Assembly (NCBI RefSeq): GCF_013359685.1
Contig: NZ_JABFMV010000008.1
Coordinates: 124,001 to 188,000 of the forward strand
From: Leifsonia sp. C5G2
GTDB lineage: Bacteria > Actinomycetota > Actinomycetes > Actinomycetales > Microbacteriaceae
Reading direction: 5' to 3'
DNA: 64,000 bases
Shown here: piece by piece, positions 55,784 to 64,000 of the stretch
Layout: each line of letters begins with the position of its first letter
How positions within the stretch are numbered: position 1 is the stretch's first letter
Position numbers and translations under genes: made by a program
Notes under the pieces: generated by a model
What the model was told of the DNA's origin: nothing
The model's input: the letters and a program-made list of their open reading frames with translations, nothing else
Databases searched by the model: none

Positions 55784-55809
55784 ATGCCACGTGGCCATAA
55801 TATGGCATC
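55784..55809 (-). promoter_or_regulatory. Promoter/operator region of the ABC ATPase gene
   Basis: A -10 TATTAT (minus strand, 55797-55802) lies inside nested dyads: GATGCCA...TGGCATC (55784-55790/55803-55809), GCCACGTGGC (55786-55795) and CCATAATATGG (55795-55805). The rest of the gap 55702-56007 holds no gene that I can see. Confidence 0.55.
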
Positions 55810-56007
55810 GGCGGACATGCTCTCGACCTCGGGTCCCCGGCGCGGTCGACGAGCGCCCCGCCCGCTGTACCGTGCGTCCAGCCACCGTCTGGTTCATTCC
55901 CAGACTGCCGTTCTACGCTGTCCCGGTTGTGTGGCGTACGGATGCGCGCCCCACGCGCCGCGTCCCCCGCGCGGCCGTCCGACCCCCGAGAGCAGTATCC
56001 GGAAGAC

Positions 56008-56922
56008 ATGAGCCAAGAGACCCCCCAGCCCGACGACAGCCGAACGGGCGACGTCCGCGCTGCCGCGCGGGAGAAAGCGCGACAGCTCCGCACCTCGCAC
56101 CAGCGGAAGGAGCGCAGGCGTCGGGCGCTGATCGGTGGAGGCATCACGGTCGCGGTGATCGCCGTGCTCGCGATCGTCGCCGTCGTCCTGGTCGGCGCGA
56201 TTCGTCCGACCGTTCCCGGACCGAAGAACATGGCGAGCGACGGCGTCCTCGTCGGCTCCGGCCTGAAGGTGAAGACGACGACCGCCCTCGAACCGGATGC
56301 GGCACCGGTCACCAGCACGCCCGACCCTGCGGGGAGCACGGTCAACATCCGCATCTACGCGGACTACCTGTGCAAGCTGTGCGGTGAATTCCAGCGCACC
56401 AACCTCAAGCAGCTGGAGCCGCTCGTGAAGAACGGGGCCGTGACGGTGGAGATGCACCCCGTCGCGATCTACACCAGCCACTCGGCCGGCACCAAGTACT
56501 CGCTGCGGGCCGCGAACGCCGCTGCGTGCGTCGCGAACTACGACCCGAACGCCTTCTGGAAGTTCAACGCCTCGCTGTTCGAGAAGCAGCCGGCCGAGGG
56601 CGGTCCCGGCCTCAGCGACGACGTGCTGAAGAAGCGCGCCGAGGCCTCCGGGGCGTCCCGGACGAACGCCATCGACGCCTGCATCGACGACGGCCGCTTC
56701 AAGTCGTGGGTGACGACGGCCTCCGACCGGGCGCTCAGCGGACCGATCCCGAACTCGGACGTGAAGAAGATGACCAACGCCCTGCTGGTCCTGGTGAACG
56801 GCAAGCCGTACACCGGGTCGCTGACGAGCGCCGACGACTTCAAGGCCTTCGTGCTGCAGGCGCAGGGCGACCAGTACTCGTCCACGGCCACGCCGACCCC
56901 CACCCCGTCGGCGACGCCGTAG
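56008..56922 (+). CDS. Membrane-anchored DsbA/thioredoxin-like protein
   Basis: 304 residues. Basic N-terminus (REKARQLRTSHQRKERRRR), one helix (ALIGGGITVAVIAVLAIVAVVLVG), then a thioredoxin fold facing outward: VNIRIYADYLCKLCGEFQRTNLKQLEPLV with a CKLC redox pair near residue 125, and an inserted helical region with Cys pair positions (AACVANYD, DACIDDG). Ends in a Thr/Pro tail. Probable disulfide oxidoreductase or chaperone for exported proteins. Confidence 0.85.
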   Translation: MSQETPQPDDSRTGDVRAAAREKARQLRTSHQRKERRRRALIGGGITVAVIAVLAIVAVVLVGAIRPTVPGPKNMASDGVLVGSGLKVKTTTALEPDAAPVTSTPDPAGSTVNIRIYADYLCKLCGEFQRTNLKQLEPLVKNGAVTVEMHPVAIYTSHSAGTKYSLRAANAAACVANYDPNAFWKFNASLFEKQPAEGGPGLSDDVLKKRAEASGASRTNAIDACIDDGRFKSWVTTASDRALSGPIPNSDVKKMTNALLVLVNGKPYTGSLTSADDFKAFVLQAQGDQYSSTATPTPTPSATP

Positions 56923-56998
56923 GGTTCGGCGGTCGTTGGCCGCTGGGGCCGCCTGTCCCGGCGACCATCTAGGATGGTGGCGGCGGGTGACCGCCGTC

Positions 56999-57071
56999 GC
57001 CGGCTTAGCTCAGTTGGTAGAGCACTCGCCTTGTAAGCGAGCGGTCGCGGGTTCGAGTCCCGCAGCCGGCT
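56999..57071 (+). tRNA. tRNA-Thr (TGT)
   Basis: 73 nt. Acceptor GCCGGCT / AGCCGGC, D-arm AGCTCAGTTGGTAGAGC, anticodon arm CTCGC-CTTGTAA-GCGAG with anticodon TGT, T-arm CGCGGGTTCGAGTCCCGC. CCA not encoded. Confidence 0.95.
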
Positions 57072-57132
57072 CCCTCGACGATCGCGATCGCATCCACGTC
57101 ATGGCCGCCGTGATGTCAGCGTCTCTGTTGGT

Positions 57133-57390
57133 GTGACGAACGACACCGAATCGACCGACCCCCTGCTCATCGAGGCCCCGGAGCGTCCCGGCCGCTTGGA
57201 GGGGGACACCGCGGCAGCGATCTGCGCGAGCGTGGTCGGCTGCCTCAGCGTGATCGTCTGCGCCGTGGGCTTCATCCGGGCGTTCCTCGTACCCGGTGGC
57301 GCCCTTCCCGTCGTGCTCGCCGGGATCGCGACGGGAGTCGTCTCGTGCGCGCTGCTCGCCGGCGGCGTCTGGGCGTGGCTGAAGCGCTAG
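57133..57390 (+). CDS. Small two-helix membrane protein
   Basis: 85 residues from GTG. Acidic N-terminus of about 25 residues, helices AAICASVVGCLSVIVCAVGFI and LPVVLAGIATGVVSCALLAGGVWAW, basic end. No family recognised. Stop overlaps the convergent HTH gene by 4 bp. Confidence 0.6.
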   Translation: MTNDTESTDPLLIEAPERPGRLEGDTAAAICASVVGCLSVIVCAVGFIRAFLVPGGALPVVLAGIATGVVSCALLAGGVWAWLKR

Positions 57391-57830
57391 TCGACCACGG
57401 CGACGGCCGGCGCCAGGAGGAGCCGGTCGAGCGCCTCGCGGGGGCTGGTGGCGTGGCGGACGGCTTCGTCCCACACCCTCTCGTACACCGCCTGGCTCAC
57501 GGGCAGCGAGCGGGAGTGGTTGCGCCGCCGGCCCCGCGACTGTGGGCTGGGGAGCCGCAGCAAGCGCTCGCGCAGCAGGAACGGCAGGTTGTCGACCGGG
57601 GCGATCCCCCGGCGCCCCTGACGGATCGAGAGCACCAGGTCGCCGTTGCTGGTCGCGTGGCGCACCTGCGCGACGGTCATGCCGCTGAACCGGGCGAACT
57701 CTCCGATGCTCATCAGCTCCGGCAGCTTCTCGATGTACTCCTCGGCGATCGCCCCGCGGAGACGCAGCCAGCTCTCCCTCGTGCGCTGCTCCCGGTTCTC
57801 GTGGTCGTGGGTCGTCGTTCCGTCCGTCAT
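57387..57830 (-). CDS. MerR/excisionase-like HTH protein
   Basis: 147 residues. Central helix-turn-helix ELMSIGEFARFSGMTVAQVRHATSNGDL (about 38-66) like MerR or excisionase folds; no C-terminal coiled coil or effector domain of a normal MerR. C-terminus SREALDRLLLAPAVAVVD. Possible DNA-binding protein with unknown targets. Confidence 0.6.
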   Translation of the reverse strand: MTDGTTTHDHENREQRTRESWLRLRGAIAEEYIEKLPELMSIGEFARFSGMTVAQVRHATSNGDLVLSIRQGRRGIAPVDNLPFLLRERLLRLPSPQSRGRRRNHSRSLPVSQAVYERVWDEAVRHATSPREALDRLLLAPAVAVVD

Positions 57831-57936
57831 GTCGTTCCCCCGTCGGTCGTCCTTCAGTAGGGTGTTCCACCTCTAGGGACGAGCCATCGGCTTACGGCAT
57901 GACGCGGCACGACGAATCCGCAGCGGGGCGGGCGAC

Positions 57937-58305
57937 TCAGGGCTGCGCGGTCTCGCCGGAGCCGCGGCGGCGCTCCAGCTCCTCTTCCAGGCGACGGATG
58001 CGCAGGGCGCGGTCGGCCTCCTCGATCTCGCGCTCCAGGGCCTCGAGCTGCGCCTGGGTACCCTGCACGGGCGTTCCGGAGCGGCCGGCGCTCGCCGGAT
58101 CCTCCGGCGCGAGGGGAGGCTCGGGCGCGGTGCCGCGACCGCGGCCGAGGGCGAACCACAGGGCGCTTCCGATCAGGGGCAGCAGGATCACGACGAGCAG
58201 CCAGGCCGGCTTCGGCAGGAGGCGCACGCGGGCGCGGTCGCGGAGGGCCGCATCCACGATCGTGTACACGTACAGCGCCAGCAGCAGCACGGACACGGTG
58301 ACCAT
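57937..58305 (-). CDS. PLDc_N domain membrane protein
   Basis: 122 residues. Two helices (VSVLLLALYVYTIVDAAL and KPAWLLVVILLPLIGSALWFALG) with the PLD N-terminal pattern between them, then a Pro-rich link and a charged coiled coil (QAQLEALEREIEEADRALRIRRLEEELERRR). No catalytic HKD motif. Short cell-envelope protein of unknown role. Confidence 0.75.
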   Translation of the reverse strand: MVTVSVLLLALYVYTIVDAALRDRARVRLLPKPAWLLVVILLPLIGSALWFALGRGRGTAPEPPLAPEDPASAGRSGTPVQGTQAQLEALEREIEEADRALRIRRLEEELERRRGSGETAQP

Positions 58306-58324
58306 GCCGCCGAGTCTAGGACGC

Positions 58325-59854
58325 TCACCCGAAGGCGAGCACCTCCTCGCCCCAGCCGGCGCGCAGGGCGGCGTCGAGGTCGGCAGCGACTCGGTCCTCG
58401 CGGGCGATCACGAGACTCCTCCGGGTCCCGGTGTCGTACGGGGGCCAGTCGTCGCCGGGCGTCCCCGCGTACGCGAAGGCGGACCAGCGCGCGAGCATCC
58501 GCGCGGACACGGCGTCGGCGACGGAGCGGCCACCGAGCAGGAACGACGGGTCGTGGGGGAGGCCGCCGAACTCTCCCCAGACGTAGGGGAGGTCGGTGGC
58601 GTGCGCCGCGCCGACCCCGGTCAGCCGCAGCAGCCGGGGCGCGAAGTCGAAGCGGTACAGGTAGGTCGGCGCGACGGCGGCGTGTCCTGCGGCGACCCAG
58701 AGCGCCGGCATCCGGAACGCGATGTCGGTCGCCACCCGCACGCCGAGCGAGAGCCGCGGCCGTGGGTACGCGGCGAGCACCCGGCCGGGCGGAGGCAGGC
58801 GCAGCTCGCGCCCGCGCTCCACCTGCATGTCGGCGAACATCCGCTGCAGCGCCGGCCGCCGGATCGGCAGCAGCGGCGACCGCATCAGCCGGAACAGCGT
58901 CGCCTCGTCGCGATTGGTGCCGACGACAAGGGGCACGGGGAGGCCGCGGCCGTCGCTGAGAACGCGCAGCGGCGCCTCCGGGAGCACATCGTCGCCGACG
59001 GTCGGCGCGAACGCCAGCCTGCCGGGATGCTCGCGCGGGATCTCGGTGTAGACCGCCGCTCCCGCCGCGACGATGGACTCCACCGGGGCCCGCCGGGGGT
59101 CGGCGCCGCCCGGCAGTGCGCTGAGGTGCTCGGCGAACCGCCGTGCGACGGTCGCGGACCGCTCCGGGCCGTACATCGAGCCGGCCGGCGGGCTCTGCGC
59201 GATCGCGCGCTGGAAGAGCCCGGCGGCCGCGGGGCTGGCGAGGAGAGCGGTCACGAGCCCGGCGCCCGCGCTCTGACCGAACACGGTCACCGCACCCGGA
59301 TCGCCGCCGAAGGCCCGGATGTTGTCGCGCACCCAGTGCAGCGCGAGCAGCACATCCCGCAGAGCCGCATTCGTCTCCGCATCGTCCACGCCGGCGGAGC
59401 GCAGGTCGAGGAAGCCCAGCGCGCCGAGCCGGTAGCCGACCGTCACCACGACGACATCCCCCTGCACGGCGAGGGCGTCTCCGCGGTAGACCAGCTGGCT
59501 GGTCGCTCCGACGGCGTACGCGCCGCCGTGCAGCCAGACCATGACCGGTCGCAGAGTCCCCGGGCGCGGGGGAGCCGAGGGGCGGACGACGTTGAGGAAG
59601 AGGCAGTCCTCGTCCATCCGGGCGTCGTCGCCGCCGGCGAGCGGGACGGACGGGTTGGGCCGCTGCGGGGCCGCCGGCGCGAAGCCCGCGGCGTCGGCGA
59701 TCCCCGCCCAGGCGGCGGCGGGAACCGGCGCCCGCCACCGCCGCGGCCCGGTGGGCGGCTCGGCGTAGCGGATGCCGCGCCAGGCGGCGAGGCGGCCGTC
59801 GTCCCGGCCGCGGACCGCGCCCGCTGCCGTGACGACGACCGGCCGCTCGCTCAC
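58325..59854 (-). CDS. Type B carboxylesterase
   Basis: 509 residues from GTG 59854, overlapping the YCII gene's stop (GTGA). Alpha/beta hydrolase of the carboxylesterase/para-nitrobenzyl esterase family: WRGIRYAEPPTGPRRW, EDCLFLNVVRP, oxyanion HGGAYAVG, nucleophile FGQSAGAGLV, acidic GTNRDEATLF and late His in AAHATDLPYVWG. No signal peptide. Substrate unknown. Confidence 0.92.
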   Translation of the reverse strand: MSERPVVVTAAGAVRGRDDGRLAAWRGIRYAEPPTGPRRWRAPVPAAAWAGIADAAGFAPAAPQRPNPSVPLAGGDDARMDEDCLFLNVVRPSAPPRPGTLRPVMVWLHGGAYAVGATSQLVYRGDALAVQGDVVVVTVGYRLGALGFLDLRSAGVDDAETNAALRDVLLALHWVRDNIRAFGGDPGAVTVFGQSAGAGLVTALLASPAAAGLFQRAIAQSPPAGSMYGPERSATVARRFAEHLSALPGGADPRRAPVESIVAAGAAVYTEIPREHPGRLAFAPTVGDDVLPEAPLRVLSDGRGLPVPLVVGTNRDEATLFRLMRSPLLPIRRPALQRMFADMQVERGRELRLPPPGRVLAAYPRPRLSLGVRVATDIAFRMPALWVAAGHAAVAPTYLYRFDFAPRLLRLTGVGAAHATDLPYVWGEFGGLPHDPSFLLGGRSVADAVSARMLARWSAFAYAGTPGDDWPPYDTGTRRSLVIAREDRVAADLDAALRAGWGEEVLAFG

Positions 59855-60195
59855 ACCCGCTCGGTCTCCTCCCACTGCATGAACGGCCGCAGCTCCAGCT
59901 GGCCGTTGCGGGCCATCGGGTGGCGGGAGGCGATGTCGATGGCCTCGTCGAGGCTGTCGACCTCCAGGATGTCGAAGCCGCAGATCCACTCCTTCGTCTC
60001 CGCGAACGGCCCGTCGGTGACGTACCGCTTTCCGTCGCGCACGCGCACCATGCGCGCCTCGCTCGGAGCCTGCAGCACCTCGCCGATGACCCTCTTCCCG
60101 GAGGCGTCCAGCTCGTCGACCCACAGGTCGACATCCGACTCGTCGGACTCGGCGTCCGGCTCGGTCGCGGTGACGACGAACATCATGTACTTCAT
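59851..60195 (-). CDS. YCII/DGPF domain protein
   Basis: 114 residues. MKYMMFVV at the start, DGPFAETKEWICGFDILEVDSLDEAIDIASRHP with the DGPF motif, and ELRPFMQ. Ferredoxin-like fold often linked to ECF sigma factors; here it is coupled to a carboxylesterase instead. Function unknown. Confidence 0.85.
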   Translation of the reverse strand: MKYMMFVVTATEPDAESDESDVDLWVDELDASGKRVIGEVLQAPSEARMVRVRDGKRYVTDGPFAETKEWICGFDILEVDSLDEAIDIASRHPMARNGQLELRPFMQWEETERV

Positions 60196-60322
60196 CGTTC
60201 TGTCCTCTCGATCGTGAACGTGTCATCCGGACGTCGAACGGGTCGGCCCCCGTTCGACATTCTGGCCCGACGGGGGCCGATGGCCCAGCGTCTCAGCCGA
60301 TCGACAGGTCCACGATGGGAGG

Positions 60323-60341
60323 TTAGTGTAGCCTTACCTTA
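60323..60341 (+). promoter_or_regulatory. Iron box (DtxR/IdeR) upstream of the siderophore-interacting protein
   Basis: TTAGTGTAGCCTTACCTTA matches 14 of 19 positions of the IdeR/DtxR consensus TTAGGTTAGGCTAACCTAA. 26 nt before the GTG, so iron-replete repression is expected. Confidence 0.75.
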
Positions 60342-60367
60342 GTTCTTCACCCGTCCGAAAGGCCGCC

Positions 60368-61315
60368 GTGACCATCCTCGCCCCCACCCTCACCGACCGC
60401 CCCCGGCCCGCCTACCGGCCGTATCGCGCGGTCGTGGCCGAGGTGCGGAGGCTGAGCCCGCTCTTTACGCGCGTCACCTTCCACTGCGACGACTTCGAGC
60501 ACTTCGGCACGGAATGCCTGGACCAGCGCATCAAGCTGGTCTTCCCCCTGCCGGACGGCGCCTTCCCCGACCTCGGCGTCGACGACGAGGAGGCCCACTT
60601 CGCGGGCGACTGGTACGCGCGCTGGCGCGAGCTGCCCGAGCACAGGCGGAACCCGTTCCGCACCTACACCGTGCGGGCGATCGATCCGGTCGGCTGCCGC
60701 CTCGACATCGACTTCGTCGTGCACGCCGACGGCGGCCCGGCCGCGCGCTGGCTGCTCACGGCCGAACCCGGCGACGAGCTCGTGGTCATCGGCCCGGATG
60801 CGCGCAGCGCGCATCGCGGGGTCGGCATCGACTGGCGTCCGGGCGACGCGCGGGAGCTGCTCCTCGCGGGCGACGAGACGGCCGCGCCCGCCATCGCGTC
60901 CATCCTCGAGGCGCTCCCTGCGGGCCGCCGGGCGCGCGCCTTCATCGAGGTGCGGCATCCGGAGGACGAGATCGAGCTCGCGACGCCCGCGCATGCCGCC
61001 GTCACCTGGCTGCACCGCGGCCATGCGGCCACGGGGGCGGCCCTCGAGCCGGCCGTGCGCCGCTGGGCGGGTGAGAACGAGCGCATCGTCGCCGCCGCAG
61101 CCGCGCCGGACAGGCAGCCGCTCGACGACGTGGATGTCGACCGCGAGATCCTCTGGGAGTCTCCGGAGGCGTCCAGCGCGGGTCTGTACGCGTGGATCGC
61201 GGGGGAATCGGCGGCGGTGAAGTCGCTGCGCCGGATGCTCGTGCGCGAGCACGGGATCGACCGCTCGCGCGTCGCCTTCATGGGCTACTGGCGCCGCGGC
61301 CGCTCCGAGAACTGA
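60368..61315 (+). CDS. Siderophore-interacting protein (FAD ferric reductase)
   Basis: 315 residues from GTG with GAAAGG upstream. FAD-binding RNPFRTYTVRAID (RTYT motif), VHADGGPAARWLLTAEPGDELVVIGPDAR, then the NAD-like domain LLLAGDETAAPAIASILEALPAG and SAGLYAWIAGESAAVKSLRRML. Reduces ferric siderophores in the cytoplasm to free iron (ViuB/SIP family). Its iron box supports this role. Confidence 0.95.
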   Translation: MTILAPTLTDRPRPAYRPYRAVVAEVRRLSPLFTRVTFHCDDFEHFGTECLDQRIKLVFPLPDGAFPDLGVDDEEAHFAGDWYARWRELPEHRRNPFRTYTVRAIDPVGCRLDIDFVVHADGGPAARWLLTAEPGDELVVIGPDARSAHRGVGIDWRPGDARELLLAGDETAAPAIASILEALPAGRRARAFIEVRHPEDEIELATPAHAAVTWLHRGHAATGAALEPAVRRWAGENERIVAAAAAPDRQPLDDVDVDREILWESPEASSAGLYAWIAGESAAVKSLRRMLVREHGIDRSRVAFMGYWRRGRSEN

Positions 61316-61332
61316 CCGGCAACCCGCCGGCG

Positions 61333-62073
61333 CTACTTGTCCTCGCGCTCGACGCCGCGGAACACGTCCGGGTAATCGTCGAGCCAGGTCCAGTGGCTGA
61401 CCGGCCAGCTGATCACGAACGCCTTGCCGACCACGTCGGAGAGCGGAACGAAGCCCTTGCCCGGGTCGTCCATGTGGTAGCGGGAGTCGGCCGAGTTGTA
61501 GCGGTTGTCGCCCATCACCCAGACCTTGCCCGCAGGGACCGTGACGTCGAAGGACTTCTCGGATACGGCCTCCACGCCGGCGGGCAGCAGCACGTACGGC
61601 TCCTTCAACGGGACGCCGTTGACGCTCATCTGGCCCAGGGCGTTGCAGCAGCTGATGTGGTCGCCGGGCAGCCCGATGAGCCGCTTCACCAGGTGCTGGT
61701 CGGAGTCCGAGGCGCCGAGTCCGACGAAGTCGAGCACCGCTCCGACGCCCTGCTGCACGGCGTTGCCGGTGGGCGGGGGCGCGGGGGGCAGCCAGCCGCC
61801 CGGATCCTTGAACACGACGACGTCGCCGCGCTGCAGGCCGAACACCTTCGGCTGGAGCTCGTTCACGATGATCCGGTCGTTGATCTGCAGCGTGTTCTCC
61901 ATCGACCCGGAGGGGATGTAGAACGAGCGCGCCACGAACGTCTTGATCAGGAACGACACCAGGACGGCGACGACGAAGATGACCACCACATCCCGCAGCA
62001 GGGTCTTCCAGCTGGAGGCGCGCCGGGCGGATCGTCGCGGGCGCGTGGTGGCAGTGCTGTCGGTCACAGTCAA
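61333..62073 (-). CDS. lepB: Signal peptidase I
   Basis: 246 residues. One N-terminal helix (VVVIFVVAVLVSFLIKTFV), catalytic Ser in IPSGSMENTLQIND, Lys in LVKRLIGLPGDH, and box E VMGDNRYNSADSR. A Cys pair (SCCNA) follows PGDH. Removes signal peptides of exported proteins, presumably including the S proteins of the array. Divergent from the M23 gene. Confidence 0.95.
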   Translation of the reverse strand: MTVTDSTATTRPRRSARRASSWKTLLRDVVVIFVVAVLVSFLIKTFVARSFYIPSGSMENTLQINDRIIVNELQPKVFGLQRGDVVVFKDPGGWLPPAPPPTGNAVQQGVGAVLDFVGLGASDSDQHLVKRLIGLPGDHISCCNALGQMSVNGVPLKEPYVLLPAGVEAVSEKSFDVTVPAGKVWVMGDNRYNSADSRYHMDDPGKGFVPLSDVVGKAFVISWPVSHWTWLDDYPDVFRGVEREDK

Positions 62074-62143
62074 TCACCGTAACGTGCCGAGGCTGTGAGC
62101 CGCATCCAACCTCGTTCGGGTGTCTTGTTGTCCGCGGAGCATG

Positions 62144-62158
62144 GTGAGAACATCTCAC
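62144..62158. promoter_or_regulatory. Operator-like dyad upstream of the M23 peptidase gene
   Basis: GTGAGA-ACA-TCTCAC, perfect 6-bp arms with a 3-nt centre, 38 nt before the ATG. TTGTTG (62125-62130) upstream could be a -35. Confidence 0.4.
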
Positions 62159-62196
62159 TACGTGCTCGCGGCAGGTTCCGCGGGTGCGGCACCATC

Positions 62197-63594
62197 ATGG
62201 GGACCAGGCTCAGGCGACACCGGCTTGCGACGCGATCCGCGGGACCGCGCCGGATGGGTCCTGCGTGGGCCGCGCTGATCCTGGCGGTCGTGGCGGTGCT
62301 GGCAGCGCCGCAGAGCGCGACGGCCGACGAGTGCGAGACCGCGTGCGCCACGCCGGCGCCGCAGGACAGCACCGCGACACCGACGCCCGGCCCGTCGTCG
62401 TCGCCGGATCCGACGCCCACGCCGACTCCCACTCCGACGCCGACGCCCACGCCGACTCCCACGCCGACGCCTACCCCCACGCCGACGCCTACCCCCACGC
62501 CGACGCCTACCCCCACTCCCACTCCGTCTCAGCCTGCGCCCGCGCCCGACCCTTCGCCCGTGCCGCCGAGCGACGAGATCACCCTCACGGCGCCCGAGCT
62601 GCCGGTCTTCCAGACCCTCGACCCCGCGCAACTGGAGCAGACGGTGCAGCTGGCGAGCGAGCTCGCCGCGGCGCAGCAGCAGTTCGCCGATGCGACCACC
62701 GCCTCCGAGGAGACGCAGCGCGAGCACGACAGGGCCCAGGCCTCCGCGGACGCGCTGACCACCCAGGCGGAGGCCGCGCAGAAACGGTCGACGGAGGCGG
62801 CGGCGTTCGTCACCGCCCTCATCCGGACGTCGGGCACCCGCGTGCTCACCCAGGATCCGGTCACCGCCGCGCTGCAGAGCCCGGGCGACCTCCTGACGAA
62901 GCTCGGGGCGGCCGACCGGTTGTCCGCGCTGTCCCACGACCGCGACGCCGCGATCCGTGCGGCCGCGCAGGCGAAGAAGACCGCCGGCGCCCTCGCCGAC
63001 CAGGCGCGGGCGGCCGAGGACGCGGCCTCGGCCATCGACGTCGAGAGCAGCCTCCAGGCCGTCACCGCGGCGCAGTCCCGGGTGGATGCCGCGTCGGCGG
63101 CGCTCGCGGCGGCGCCGACCACGATGCAGGCGGGGTCGGGATGGCAGGTGCTGACCTCGAACCCGGCGCTGGTCGCCGACGGCTGGGCTCTTCCGGTGCA
63201 CGGGCCGCTGACGGACGTGTTCGGACCTCGTCCCTCCCGGCCGCTCGGCACCGACCCGTTCCACCCCGGCGACGATGTCGGCGCGGCCTGCGGCACGACC
63301 ATCTACGCCGCGGCGGCGGGCACCGTGGTCCGCGCGGGGCCGTTCAGCGGCTACGGCAACTTCATCCTGATCGACCACGGCGGCGGGGTCGAGACCGCCT
63401 ACGGTCACATCCGCGACGGCGGCATCGGTGTCGCCGTCGGCCAGCAGGTCGCAGCGGGCCAGCCCATCGCGCAGGTGGGCTCCACCGGCCTGTCCACGGG
63501 ATGCCACCTCCACTTCGAGGTGCGCGTCAACGGACTGCAGATCGACCCGCAGCCGTTCCTCGCGGCGCGCGGTGTGGTGATCGGCACCCGCTGA
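62197..63594 (+). CDS. Secreted M23 peptidase with Pro-Thr linker and coiled coil
   Basis: 465 residues from ATG 62197 (ATG 62254 possible). Signal peptide around WAALILAVVAVLAAPQSATA|DE; a (PT)n linker; long Ala/Gln-rich coiled coil (about 145-300, LASELAAAQQQFADATTASEE...); C-terminal M23 domain: FGPRPSRPLGTDPFHPGDDVGAACG, YGNFILIDHGGGVETAYGHI and STGCHLHFEVRVNG (HLH). Here H-x3-D and HxH zinc ligands are present. Peptidoglycan endopeptidase or cell-division activator of the NlpD/EnvC/RipA-like type. Confidence 0.88.
   Translation: MGTRLRRHRLATRSAGPRRMGPAWAALILAVVAVLAAPQSATADECETACATPAPQDSTATPTPGPSSSPDPTPTPTPTPTPTPTPTPTPTPTPTPTPTPTPTPTPTPTPSQPAPAPDPSPVPPSDEITLTAPELPVFQTLDPAQLEQTVQLASELAAAQQQFADATTASEETQREHDRAQASADALTTQAEAAQKRSTEAAAFVTALIRTSGTRVLTQDPVTAALQSPGDLLTKLGAADRLSALSHDRDAAIRAAAQAKKTAGALADQARAAEDAASAIDVESSLQAVTAAQSRVDAASAALAAAPTTMQAGSGWQVLTSNPALVADGWALPVHGPLTDVFGPRPSRPLGTDPFHPGDDVGAACGTTIYAAAAGTVVRAGPFSGYGNFILIDHGGGVETAYGHIRDGGIGVAVGQQVAAGQPIAQVGSTGLSTGCHLHFEVRVNGLQIDPQPFLAARGVVIGTR
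62410..62525 (+). repeat. Pro-Thr tandem repeat tract
   Basis: Near-perfect 6-bp units CCNACN coding (PT)n within the M23 gene; includes three copies of a GCCTACCCCCACGCCGAC-like 18-mer. Variable in sequence at third positions; copy number may change by slippage. Confidence 0.85.
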
Positions 63595-63653
63595 ACCTCC
63601 GCATTGCCCGCGACCCCGGCGCGCAAACGCGGGAGCGGGCGTACGGTTCTGGC

Positions 63654-64000
63654 ATGACGGAACTCACCGAGCTGGTCGGCACGTGGATGCGGCGACAGCG
63701 CTGGTACTCGACGAAGAACGTCGAGCCCCGCCTGCGGTTGCTCGCCTCGTTCGAGGCCGAACCGGCGGACGCCGACGTCCGCATCGTCACCCACTTCTTC
63801 TGCGACGACGCACCGCGCACGCCGCGCGTGTACCAGGTCCCGGTCGTCGCCCGTCCCGCCCGCGACGGGGACGAGGCCGCGCTGATCGGGGAGGCCGGCG
63901 GGCGGTACCTCTACGACGGGCCCACCGAGGAAACTTACGTCGCGTCCCTCGTGCGGCTGATGACCGGTGCGCAGCGCGCGGAGGGCCGGGAGGCGCACGC
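63654..64000 (+). CDS. Maltokinase-like protein, N-terminal part (runs off window)
   Basis: 115 residues visible. N-terminal LVGTWMRRQRWYSTKN (W..RQRW..K) is the maltokinase/trehalose-synthase-associated cap, followed by RLLASFEAEP, RVYQVPVVARP and YDGPTEETYVASLVRLM. Phosphorylates maltose for the GlgE glucan pathway if a full enzyme; the kinase lobes lie outside. -10 TACGGT (63642-63647) 6 nt before the ATG. Confidence 0.75.
   Translation, partial: MTELTELVGTWMRRQRWYSTKNVEPRLRLLASFEAEPADADVRIVTHFFCDDAPRTPRVYQVPVVARPARDGDEAALIGEAGGRYLYDGPTEETYVASLVRLMTGAQRAEGREAH

Overview
The window is high-GC (about 70%) actinobacterial chromosome. Gene content and order (phoU/senX3-regX3/carD/fused ispDF/cysS/rlmB, GlnR, DUF4032 and DUF6325 proteins, a maltokinase-like gene at the edge) fit the family Microbacteriaceae, most like Leifsonia; this placement is inferred from remembered gene neighbourhoods, not from a search. 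At least a dozen genes have a TAnnnT -10 element exactly 6-7 nt before the start codon, which points to widespread leaderless transcription.

Layout. 1-18.9 kb: housekeeping and metabolism. It holds a GlyA gene under a ZTP (pfl) riboswitch with FolD next to it, a Leloir galactose cluster (galK, galT, a divergent DeoR-type regulator, an epimerase), an SDR/TetR divergent pair with a perfect 20-bp operator dyad, a ChaA antiporter, a ClC channel and an acyltransferase. 18.9-22.3 kb: an accessory island beside tRNA-Lys. A complete IS21-family element with a 5-bp target duplication sits inside a yoeB toxin gene and leaves an orphan yefM antitoxin. The element carries a small passenger ORF, and its istB has a nonsense codon. 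22.3-28.8 kb: a sigK/rskA pair preceded by a compact structured RNA candidate, then the pstSCAB phosphate transporter. 28.8-35.4 kb: a seven-gene array of three L,D-transpeptidase lipoproteins and four paralogous secreted Ig-like proteins, all four ending in LPVV(S/A)G. 35.6-48.2 kb: a MutT1-like NUDIX/phosphatase, ppk, glnR, ygfZ, gpmA, phoU, senX3-regX3 and carD. 48.3-64 kb: ispDF, cysS, rlmB, an MsmK/UgpC-type ABC ATPase, a DsbA-like protein, tRNA-Thr, a carboxylesterase, an iron-boxed siderophore-interacting protein, signal peptidase I, an M23 peptidase and the start of a maltokinase-like gene.

How the parts connect. Direct repeats of GTTCACC type with an 11-bp period (PHO boxes) lie upstream of pstS, ppk, a metallo-beta-lactamase-fold hydrolase and in the phoU/senX3 gap. 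Together with the senX3-regX3 two-component genes they suggest a phosphate regulon spread over the window. The most unusual region is the L,D-transpeptidase/surface-protein array. Its secreted proteins share signal peptide, domain plan, promoter and a terminal hexapeptide with no membrane anchor, which suggests a sortase-independent way of holding or displaying proteins at the wall. Long near-perfect intergenic palindromes, some in dispersed families, mark many gene ends.
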